A stretch of 9,219 nt of DNA from Novosphingobium sp. UBA1948 (GTDB lineage Bacteria > Pseudomonadota > Alphaproteobacteria > Sphingomonadales > Sphingomonadaceae), in contig DDES01000011.1 in assembly GCA_002336765.1 (NCBI GenBank), forward strand, positions 1 through 9,219, read 5' to 3'. Below the pieces are notes generated by a model, which worked only from the letters and a program-made list of their open reading frames with translations, ran no database searches and had not been told where the DNA came from. The translations under genes were made by a program, and so were the position numbers. This document shows positions 1-8,488 of the stretch, in pieces. Position 1 is the stretch's first letter. Each line of letters begins with the position of its first letter.

Positions 1-4
1 TCAT
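1..4 (-). CDS. Possible start of a leftward gene outside the window
   Basis: Reading the minus strand, an ATG occupies bases 4 to 2. It is preceded by a good Shine-Dalgarno-like GAGGG at bases 15-11 with a 6-base spacer. This is better ribosome-binding context than most genes in the window have. No coding sequence on either strand explains bases 5-119, so a divergent gene starting here is plausible. Only the start codon and one further base are visible, so neither its product nor its existence can be confirmed from this window. Confidence 0.35.
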
Positions 5-10
5 GCCGCG

Positions 11-15
11 CCCTC
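11..15 (-). promoter_or_regulatory. Shine-Dalgarno-like GAGGG for the putative leftward gene
   Basis: The minus strand reads GAGGG, then six bases, then ATG at 4-2. Spacing and sequence fit an anti-Shine-Dalgarno match. The call stands or falls with the reality of the leftward gene. Confidence 0.35.
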
Positions 16-35
16 ATCGGGGCCGGCGCTCACGC

Positions 36-69
36 TTTCGGCCGGATTCTAGATTTCGGCGGATTTTAG
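36..69. repeat. Imperfect tandem direct repeat, 18-base period
   Basis: Copy 1 (36-52) reads TTTCGGCCGGATTCTAG. Copy 2 (54-69) reads TTTCGGCGGATTTTAG. They differ by one deleted C and one C-to-T change, with the starts 18 bases apart. The repeat lies about 50-85 bases upstream of the permease start, in a non-coding region that seems to separate two divergent genes. Two tandem sites at near two helical turns could be a transcription-factor operator, or a duplicated promoter element (TTCTAG/TTTTAG are weakly -10-like). No regulator is visible nearby, and the functional reading is inference. Confidence 0.5.
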
Positions 70-119
70 GCCGGACAGGGTTTTCTCCGCGCGGGCGACG
101 GGCTAGCGTCGCTGTCGGC

Positions 120-1031
120 ATGGACGTTTATCTTCCCATCGCGAATCTCTCGGTCAACGGGCTGGTCATTGTCGGCCTTGGCCTGCTCACGGGTATGCTG
201 TCGGGCATTTTCGGGGTGGGCGGGGGGTTTCTCACCACGCCTTTGCTGATCTTCTATGGCATCCCGCCCACGGTGGCCGCGGCCTCTGCCGCCACGCAGG
301 TGACGGGCGCCAGCGTGTCGGGCGTGTTCGCTCATTCCAAGCGCGGCGGGGTGGATTACCAGATGGGCGGCGTGCTGGTGGCGGGCGGCGTGATCGGCAC
401 GGGGATCGGCGCGCTGCTGTTTGGCCTGCTGGAACGGCTGGGGCAGATCGATACGGTCATCAATGTGCTCTATGTGGTGATGCTGGGCAGTATCGGCGGG
501 CTGATGGCCAGGGAAAGCGTCGCCACCCTGCGCGCGGGCCGGCATGGCACGCGGCCGGTGGCCAAGCGGCGGCACCATCCTCTCGTGGCCAGCCTGCCGG
601 GGCGTTGGCGCTTCTATCGTTCGGGTCTGTATATCTCGCCCTTGGCGCCTCTGTTGCTGGGCGTGTTCACGGGCATTCTCACGATGCTGATGGGCATTGG
701 CGGCGGCTTTGTGCTGGTGCCCGCCATGCTCTACATTCTGGGCATGAGCGCGGCGGTGGTGGTGGGGACCAGCCTGTTCCAGATCCTGTTCGTCACCATG
801 GCCACCACCATGATGCATGCGCTGACCACCCATGCGGTGGATATCGTGCTGGCGGCGCTGTTGTTGCTGGGGTCGGTATCGGGGGCGCAACTGGGGGCCA
901 AGTTTGCGGGCAAGGCCAGTCCGGTCAAGCTGCGGCTGGTGCTGGCCACGATCGTGCTGCTGGTGGCGGCGCGCATGGTGCTGGGGCTGACATGGCGGCC
1001 CGACGACATTTTTACGGTGAGCCTGCTGTGA
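120..1031 (+). CDS. TSUP (TauE/SafE) family membrane permease
   Basis: This is a 303-aa inner-membrane protein of the TSUP family (TauE/SafE; PF01925), whose members move sulfite, sulfoacetate, thiosulfate or other small organic anions. The family's internal duplication is plain. A first repeat has GIFGVGGGFLTTPLL at residues 29-43, and a second has MGIGGGFVLVPAML at about 191-204. Each is followed by several hydrophobic helices. A basic, presumably cytoplasmic loop (about 133-168, rich in R, H and K) joins the halves. ATG at 120 is chosen because the family-like N-terminus begins there (MDVYLPIANLSVNGL). The frame stays open back to an ATG at 3, but the extra 39 residues are Arg-rich low-complexity sequence. 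No strong Shine-Dalgarno precedes 120. It is followed after 10 bases by the TIGR02186 gene, suggesting one operon and a shared job. The substrate is not readable from the sequence. Confidence 0.9.
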   Translation: MDVYLPIANLSVNGLVIVGLGLLTGMLSGIFGVGGGFLTTPLLIFYGIPPTVAAASAATQVTGASVSGVFAHSKRGGVDYQMGGVLVAGGVIGTGIGALLFGLLERLGQIDTVINVLYVVMLGSIGGLMARESVATLRAGRHGTRPVAKRRHHPLVASLPGRWRFYRSGLYISPLAPLLLGVFTGILTMLMGIGGGFVLVPAMLYILGMSAAVVVGTSLFQILFVTMATTMMHALTTHAVDIVLAALLLLGSVSGAQLGAKFAGKASPVKLRLVLATIVLLVAARMVLGLTWRPDDIFTVSLL

Positions 1032-1036
1032 GGGGG
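1031..1036 (+). promoter_or_regulatory. Ribosome binding site AGGGGG deciding a GTG start
   Basis: AGGGGG begins at the last base of the permease stop codon (TGA, 1029-1031). It is followed by a 5-base spacer and GTG at 1042. The embedding of the site in the upstream stop suggests coupled translation and supports the GTG start of the next gene. Confidence 0.65.
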
Positions 1037-1041
1037 CGGCT

Positions 1042-1809
1042 GTGAGGTGGCTGCTGGGCCTGCTGGCCTTGGCGCTGTTGGGCACAACCGCGCGCGCGGC
1101 GGGGCGTGATCCCATTCTGGTGGTGGATGCCAGCCAGCACCGGATCGCCCTGCAACAAGGCTTTACCGGCACGCAGATTCTGCTGTTTGGCGCACTGTTG
1201 ACGCCCGAGGGCGCGCGCGCCGCCAAGGATTATGACATCGTGGTGGTGGTGGAGGGGCCAACCCGCCCGATGGTGCTGCGTGAAAAGCGCAAGATCGCGG
1301 GGCTGTGGGTCAATGCCGACAGCACCACGCTGCGGTCGGTCCCCAGCTTCTATGCGCTGGCGGCCAACCGGCCGGTGAAGGACATTGTGGGCGAGCGCAC
1401 CGCGGCGATTTACGAGATGGGGCTCAATGCCTTGCAACTCTCGCCCTCGGGCAGCATCGATCCGGCGCTGCAGGCCCATTTCGCGCAAGGTCTGGTGCAG
1501 GTGATGGCCAAGCAAGGGCTTTACGCGCAGGACGAGAAAGCGGTGAGCGTCAATGCGCAGGTGCTTTATTCGGCGCGTATCAGCCTGCCTTCCAGCGTGC
1601 AAGCGGGCAGCTATACCGCCGAGACTTTCGCGGTGAGCAAGGGCCGCGTGGTGGCCTCCGCCTCGACCCGCATCGAGGTGGAGAAGGAAGGCTTTGAAAA
1701 GGCCGTGGCCGATTTCTCGCGCCATTATGCCTTTGTTTACGGCCTGTTGGCGGTGGGCCTGTCGGTGGTGATGGGCTGGCTGGCGGGGCGCTTATTTGCA
1801 CTGATGTAA
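1042..1809 (+). CDS. TIGR02186 / Alph_Pro_TM family periplasmic membrane-anchored protein
   Basis: This 255-aa protein is of a family known to me as TIGR02186 (PF09608, Alph_Pro_TM), restricted largely to alphaproteobacteria and of unknown function. Residues 1-20 look like a cleavable signal peptide (hydrophobic LLGLLALALLG, then ARA-A). The mature part starts with a family-like stretch, DPILVVDASQHRIAL (23-37), then FTGTQILLFG (41-50). A beta-rich soluble region runs to about 215. A single hydrophobic segment near 231-253 (FVYGLLAVGLSVVMGWLAG) would anchor it by its C-terminus, with nearly the whole protein in the periplasm. It starts with GTG, supported by AGGGGG 5 bases upstream. It lies directly behind the TSUP permease, a pairing I recognise as recurrent. 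A role as periplasmic partner or substrate-presenting subunit of that permease is inference. No catalytic motif was seen. Confidence 0.85.
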   Translation: MRWLLGLLALALLGTTARAAGRDPILVVDASQHRIALQQGFTGTQILLFGALLTPEGARAAKDYDIVVVVEGPTRPMVLREKRKIAGLWVNADSTTLRSVPSFYALAANRPVKDIVGERTAAIYEMGLNALQLSPSGSIDPALQAHFAQGLVQVMAKQGLYAQDEKAVSVNAQVLYSARISLPSSVQAGSYTAETFAVSKGRVVASASTRIEVEKEGFEKAVADFSRHYAFVYGLLAVGLSVVMGWLAGRLFALM

Positions 1810-1885
1810 GCCAAAATTAACCAAACTTGCCGTATTCCTGCCGCCCTATGACGGGTTATCAACCATCCGCGCGGGAAGCATTGCT
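1810..1885 (+). promoter_or_regulatory. Short intergenic region, probable herA promoter
   Basis: These 76 bases are visibly more AT-rich at their left end than the surrounding genes (AAAATTAACCAAACTTG at about 1813-1829). This is the only non-coding space before the ATPase gene, so a promoter is expected here. TTGCCG at 1827-1832 could serve as a -35 element, but no -10 box at standard spacing is convincing. A TTAACCA at 1817-1823 resembles a CtrA half-site, but the second half-site is absent. No terminator hairpin for the upstream gene was seen. Confidence 0.3.
1873..1878 (+). promoter_or_regulatory. Ribosome binding site GGGAAG deciding a GTG start
   Basis: GGGAAG lies 7 bases before GTG at 1886, but 16 bases before the next in-frame start, the ATG at 1895. 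Spacing therefore favours the GTG, which adds three residues (M-N-D). Confidence 0.5.
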
Positions 1886-3538
1886 GTGAACGATATGTCA
1901 CCTCGGGGCTTTGCCGAGCCAAGTTCAACTGGCGCCAACGCCGATCAGCCTTTGGGCATTGTGCTGGAGATCGCCGGTTCGGGCGGTCTGGTGGCGCTGG
2001 ATCCGCAGCGTCTGGGCGAACTGGTCGACGATCCCGATCCCAGCGTTTCGCTGTCGGGCCATGTCGGCAGCCAGATCCGCATCCGCGTGGGCGACACATG
2101 GATTCTGGGCAGCATCCGCAACCAGAAGAACGGGCGGCGCGGCGACGAGGGCATTATCGCCAATGTCGACTTTCTGGGCGAGGGCACAGCCTTGCCCGAT
2201 GGCGGGATGACAGCCTTCCGGCGCGGTGTGACGCGCTATCCCATGCCCGGTGCTCTGGTCTATCCGACCTCGGCGCGCGACCTCTATGCGGTGTACAAGG
2301 GCGACGGGCGCGACGCGATCGAGATCGGCACCGTGCATCCCACCAAGGATATCCGCGCCAACCTCTATGTCGACCAGTTCCTCGGCAAGCATTTCGCGCT
2401 GTTGGGCAGCACCGGCACCGGCAAGTCGACCAGCCTTGCCCTGATCATGCACCGCATCTGTCAGGCCTCGCCCGAGGGCCATATCCTGATGATCGACCCG
2501 CATGGCGAATATTCCAGCGCCTTTCGCGATACGGGCCTGATCCTTGATGTTTCCAATCTCCAGCTTCCCTATTGGCTGCTCAATTTCGAGGAGCATTGCG
2601 AGATCCTGTTGACCGGCACGGGCGACAGCCGGCAGGTGGATGCCGAAATCCTCGGCAAATGCCTGTTGCAGGCGCGCCAGCGCAACCGGCTGGCCGATGC
2701 GCTGGGCGGGCGGATCACGGTGGATTCACCGATCCCCTATCTGCTGTCCGATCTTCAGGCGATCCTGATGGCGGAAATGGGCAAGCTCGACAAATCGACC
2801 ACCACCGCGCCCTATGCCCGCATCCGCACGCGGCTGGAGGAACTCAAGAGCGATCCCCGCTTCAACTTCCTGTTTTCCGGCATGCTGGTGGGCGACACGA
2901 TGGTCGAGGTGATCACCCGCATGTTCCGCCTGCCCTCGCGCGGGCAGCCGATCTCGATCGTCGATGTGTCGGGCGTGCCTTCGGAAGTGACCTCGACGGT
3001 GGTGGCGCTGCTCTCGCGGCTGGTGTTTGATTTCGCCATCTGGGCGCGCGAGGAGCAGACCCGCCCCGTACTGCTGGTGTGCGAGGAAGCGCATCGCTAT
3101 GTGCCCAACGAGAAACATGCCGATGGTTCGAGCGTGGGCCGCATCCTGTCGCGCATCGCCAAGGAAGGACGCAAATACGGCGTCTCCCTCGGCCTTATCA
3201 CCCAGCGCCCCTCCGACCTTGCCGAAGGCGTGCTGAGCCAGTGCGGCACGATCATCGCCATGCGTCTCAACAACGAGCGCGATCAGGCTTTTGTGCGCGC
3301 GGCCATGCCGGAAGGCGCGCGGGGCTTTCTCGATTCCATCCCCGCGCTGCGCAACCGCGAATGCATCGTCTGCGGCGAGGGCGTGTCGATCCCGATGCGC
3401 GTCGCCTTCGATGATCTGGAGGAAAGCAAGCGTCCGGCCTCGGCCGACCCGTCGTTCAGCCAGTTGTGGAGCAGGAGCGGCGACGACGAGGCGATGGTGT
3501 ACCGCACGGTCCAGCGCTGGCGCACACAGGGGCGCTAG
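1886..3538 (+). CDS. HerA-type (DUF87) ATPase / DNA translocase, orphan
   Basis: This 550-aa cytoplasmic protein belongs to the HerA/FtsK-like ATPase superfamily, whose members form hexamers that pump double-stranded DNA. An N-terminal beta-rich part (about 22-100, LGIVLEIAGSGG...IRVGDTWILGSI) fits the HAS-barrel domain that precedes HerA motors. The motor carries Walker A GSTGTGKST (174-182), the HerA signature DPHGEY (204-209), Walker B VLLVCEEAHRY (395-405, with E400/E401 before AH), an Arg-rich SRIAKEGRKYG (422-432) and the ITQRPS motif (438-443). All key residues look intact. GTG at 1886 is preferred on Shine-Dalgarno spacing. In archaea HerA works with the nuclease NurA in DNA-end processing, and some bacterial HerA proteins pair with Sir2-like or other nuclease effectors in phage defence. 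No such partner lies on either side here, so the role is open. Its stop overlaps that of the opposing MATE gene. Confidence 0.9.
   Translation: MNDMSPRGFAEPSSTGANADQPLGIVLEIAGSGGLVALDPQRLGELVDDPDPSVSLSGHVGSQIRIRVGDTWILGSIRNQKNGRRGDEGIIANVDFLGEGTALPDGGMTAFRRGVTRYPMPGALVYPTSARDLYAVYKGDGRDAIEIGTVHPTKDIRANLYVDQFLGKHFALLGSTGTGKSTSLALIMHRICQASPEGHILMIDPHGEYSSAFRDTGLILDVSNLQLPYWLLNFEEHCEILLTGTGDSRQVDAEILGKCLLQARQRNRLADALGGRITVDSPIPYLLSDLQAILMAEMGKLDKSTTTAPYARIRTRLEELKSDPRFNFLFSGMLVGDTMVEVITRMFRLPSRGQPISIVDVSGVPSEVTSTVVALLSRLVFDFAIWAREEQTRPVLLVCEEAHRYVPNEKHADGSSVGRILSRIAKEGRKYGVSLGLITQRPSDLAEGVLSQCGTIIAMRLNNERDQAFVRAAMPEGARGFLDSIPALRNRECIVCGEGVSIPMRVAFDDLEESKRPASADPSFSQLWSRSGDDEAMVYRTVQRWRTQGR
3535..3538. 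other. Shared convergent stop codons (CTAG)
   Basis: The tetranucleotide CTAG contains both stops: TAG at 3536-3538 on the plus strand ends the HerA gene, and TAG at 3537-3535 on the minus strand ends the MATE gene. The genes overlap tail to tail by 4 bases, so neither can have a terminator in its own 3' non-coding DNA. Each transcript must end inside the other gene or run antisense to it. A 10-base perfect palindrome CCAGCGCTGG at 3511-3520 sits just inside herA, but it has no loop or T-run and is not a standard terminator. Confidence 0.9.
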
Positions 3539-4941
3539 GCGTCTCTCGCCTTGCGCCAGTTGCCCAGCCGGTAGAACCCTGCCGTCAGCCCCACCGCCAC
3601 CACCGCGCTGAAGGGATAGGCCCACCACAGCGCCTCGCTGCCCAGCAAGGCATGGGTGGCAAAATAGAAGCCGATACGCGCCGGATACATCGCCACCACC
3701 ATGATGGCGAGGGGCAGCATCACCGCGCCATAGGCCCGCATCGTGCCGCCCAGCACCATCATGATGCCGAACAGCACAAAGGAAATGCTGACGATCGGCT
3801 GCATATGCTGGGCGATCGGCACGGCGGGGCTGCCCGGCATGAGGAACATGTGCAGGAGCGGCTTGTCGAACAGCACGATCAGCACGGCCAGCGTGGCGGT
3901 GAAGGCCTCGTTGGCCCACATGCCCTGCCATGTGATCGCGCGCACGCGCTGGTGCAGCCCGGCGCCCACATTCTGCGCCACCATCGCCGATACCGCGCTG
4001 GCAATGGCAAAGGCCGGCATTTGCAGATAGTTCCACAATTGCATGCTGGCGCCATAGGCGGCCGAGGTGGCCACACCCTCGCGGTTGACCAGCCCGATCA
4101 TCACCAGCCCGGCCGAGGAAACCACCAGCATCTGCGCGCCCATCGGCAGACCCTTGGTGACGATAAAGCGCAGCTCCCCGCGGCGCGGGCGCAGATAGGC
4201 CCATTCGCCTTCGCGCAGCCGCAGCGGTAGATCGCGCGCATAGATCATCCCCGCCATCAGCGCACATCCGGCAAAATTGGCCAGCGCGGTGGACAGCGCG
4301 GACCCCGCGATCCCCAGCGGCGGGATCGGGCCAATGCCGCGGATCAACAGCGGATTGGCGGCAATGTCGATGGAGACGGTCAGGATCATGGCATAGAGCG
4401 GCAGGCGGCTGTCGCCGATCCCGCGCAGCCCCATCGAGAGCATCACCGACAAAGTGCCAAAGGGCAGGGTGATGAACACCACCCGCAGATAGGCCAAAGC
4501 CTCGATCCGGCTCGCCTCGGGCGTGGCCATCAGATGCAGCAGCGGATCGGCAAAGATCCAGCCCACCACCCCGATCAGCGCCGAGAGCACCGTGCAGAAG
4601 CCCACGCCCGAGCCAAAGGTCACCCGCGCCGCATCCAGATCGCGCGCGCCGAAACTCTGCCCCACGCGCACCGTGGTCGCCATGCCGAAACCGAACACCG
4701 TGGCCATCATCAGGAACATGATGATGTTGACATTGGCCGTGGCCGCCAGCGCGCTTTCCCCGATCAGCTTGCCCACCCAGATCGAGTTGATCGTGCCATT
4801 CAGCGTCTGCAGCAGGTTGGAAATCAGCGTGGGGATCGAAAACAGCAGCAGCGTTTTCAGGATCGGCCCCTGAGTCAGGTCGCCGCGCATCGGCTGGGCG
4901 TTGTGGGATGGGGCCTGCGAAGGGGCGAGGGCGTCGCTCAT
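3535..4941 (-). CDS. MATE family efflux transporter
   Basis: This 468-aa inner-membrane antiporter is of the multidrug and toxic compound extrusion family (MatE, PF01554). Such proteins expel organic cations or other small molecules using Na+ or H+ gradients. Length and about twelve hydrophobic segments match the family. Hallmarks include the entry motif DLTQGPILKTLLLFSIPTL (21-39), the paired pseudo-twofold features QSFGARDLDAAR (95-106) and QNVGAGLHQRVRA (323-335), and GGTMRAYGAVMLP (398-410). The C-terminus FYRLGNWRKAR (456-466) is also typical. ATG at 4941 overlaps the queE stop as ATGA. An AGAGGGA just upstream (4949-4943) gives a slightly short-spaced ribosome site. Met18 is a possible later start but has no ribosome site. 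It is the last gene of a valS-queE-MATE unit. The substrate is unknown, and a link to queuosine metabolism would be speculation. Confidence 0.92.
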   Translation of the reverse strand: MSDALAPSQAPSHNAQPMRGDLTQGPILKTLLLFSIPTLISNLLQTLNGTINSIWVGKLIGESALAATANVNIIMFLMMATVFGFGMATTVRVGQSFGARDLDAARVTFGSGVGFCTVLSALIGVVGWIFADPLLHLMATPEASRIEALAYLRVVFITLPFGTLSVMLSMGLRGIGDSRLPLYAMILTVSIDIAANPLLIRGIGPIPPLGIAGSALSTALANFAGCALMAGMIYARDLPLRLREGEWAYLRPRRGELRFIVTKGLPMGAQMLVVSSAGLVMIGLVNREGVATSAAYGASMQLWNYLQMPAFAIASAVSAMVAQNVGAGLHQRVRAITWQGMWANEAFTATLAVLIVLFDKPLLHMFLMPGSPAVPIAQHMQPIVSISFVLFGIMMVLGGTMRAYGAVMLPLAIMVVAMYPARIGFYFATHALLGSEALWWAYPFSAVVAVGLTAGFYRLGNWRKARDA

Positions 4942-5692
4942 GTCCCTCTGGTGTCGCCGGACAGGTGAATATGCAAGCGATCGGTGAGATTATAGCCGTG
5001 GTGCAGGCAAATATCCGCCAGCCAGCGCATCCGCGTGTGCAGCGTGGCGGCATCGCGCCCCTCGGGCATCAGCCAGATGCGCCGGGGCGGGATGCTATGC
5101 ACACGGGCCAGCGCATGCACCTGCTCGGCATCATCGGGCGTGGCCACCACGAATTTGAACACCGCGCGGCCATCCTGCGTCCAGGCGTCGAGCTGCCTGG
5201 GTGGCAGGGCAAGGTCGGCGGGATTGCCCGAATGCGCCAGCTTGGGACTGACGTTGAACTGGTGGATGTGCGGATCGAGCGCGGCAGGCAGGGGCACGCT
5301 GCCATTGGTTTCCACCTCGACATGCCAGCCTTCGTGCAGCGCGCGCAGCGTGGCCAGCATCCGCGTCAGCGCCGGCCCCTGCAGCAAAGGCTCGCCACCG
5401 GTGATAACAAGGCGGTGAACCGGCATGGAGACGCCCAGCTGGTGGATCGTCTCGGCGACATCCTCCTCGCTCATCACGATCTGGTTGGCGGCGCGGTCAA
5501 AGGCCACGCCGTCCTTATGCGGGCGGTTGTCGCCTTCAAAACGCCACGTGTAGGCGGTGTCGCACCATGTGCAGGCGAGGTTGCAGCCCGACAGGCGCAC
5601 GAAGACGCAGGGGCGCCCGATGGACGCCCCTTCACCTTGCAAGGCTGCAAAGATTTCGGCCCTTCCGGCCTCGATCGTTGCCAGCCTGAGCA

Positions 5693-5693
<1 letters not shown>
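4938..5693 (-). CDS. queE: 7-carboxy-7-deazaguanine synthase (radical SAM)
   Basis: QueE turns 6-carboxy-tetrahydropterin into 7-carboxy-7-deazaguanine (CDG), the committed ring-contraction step towards preQ0 and queuosine in tRNA. The 251-aa product shows EIFAALQGEG (13-22), which is typical for QueE. The radical-SAM cluster motif is CNLACTWCDT, with cysteines 37, 41 and 44 (C-x3-C-x2-C). T46 follows the last cysteine and is the family's Mg-binding position. Further motifs are GGEP (99-102) for SAM binding, EVETNGS (126-132) and SPK (149-151). Length fits the family. The start ATG at 5693 shares one base with the valS stop (TAATG) and the stop overlaps the MATE start (ATGA), so it is the middle cistron of a coupled unit. 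The other pathway genes (queC, queD, folE) are not in the window. The alternative fate of CDG-derived bases, DNA modification, has no supporting genes here. Confidence 0.95.
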
Positions 5694-8404
<2,711 letters not shown>

Positions 8405-8488
8405 GCCAGCGCCTTTGCCAGCCCGCCCGCGCCCATGCAAGGGCCGATGGCGCGCCTCTCGCGCTTGCCGAGGGTGGTTTTTTGGCCC
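8405..8488. promoter_or_regulatory. Divergent promoter region between valS and the MlaE-like gene
   Basis: These 84 bases separate two outward-facing genes and should hold a promoter for each, unless one start lies inside the opposite gene. The region is very GC-rich, apart from six T residues at 8478-8483. I could not pick convincing -35/-10 pairs on either strand. No leader peptide, T-box or attenuator-like hairpin was recognised. Confidence 0.35.
8412..8416 (-). promoter_or_regulatory. valS ribosome binding site AAAGG
   Basis: On the minus strand AAAGG is followed by 7 bases and then ATG at 8404-8402. It supports the 903-aa reading of valS over the much longer open frame. Confidence 0.55.

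Noticed and set aside
3..119. A 39-residue N-terminal extension of the TSUP permease from an ATG at base 3
   Set aside because: The extra residues are Arg-rich and include the translated tandem repeat. The family-like sequence begins at the Met encoded at 120.
66..1226. A 386-aa minus-strand open frame opposite the TSUP gene
   Set aside because: The translation is low-complexity (His, Gln, Arg, Ala) and lies wholly opposite a strongly supported membrane protein. It has no recognisable motif.
1235..1256. Run of GTG triplets (also near 750-765) as a simple-sequence repeat
   Set aside because: The triplets encode runs of valine in beta-strand or membrane segments of real genes. They are short and explained by codon preference.
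1817..1830. CtrA binding site
   Set aside because: Only one half (TTAACCA) fits. The second TTAA at the required spacing is missing (TTGC is found after 6 bases).
3511..3520. Palindrome CCAGCGCTGG as an intrinsic terminator
   Set aside because: It has no loop and no following T-run on either strand, and it is explained by the codons for Val-Gln-Arg-Trp-Arg at the end of the HerA protein.
1886..3538. A phage-defence island built around the HerA ATPase
   Set aside because: The neighbours are housekeeping or transport genes. No nuclease, Sir2, integrase, transposase or tRNA attachment site is present, and base composition looks like the surroundings.
2726..5053. A 775-aa open frame on the minus strand covering parts of herA, all of the MATE gene and the end of queE
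   Set aside because: It is the complement or frame-shifted shadow of three genes with clear family motifs in other frames. Its sequence is Arg/Ala/His/Gly-rich with no domain. Long spurious frames are expected at this GC content.
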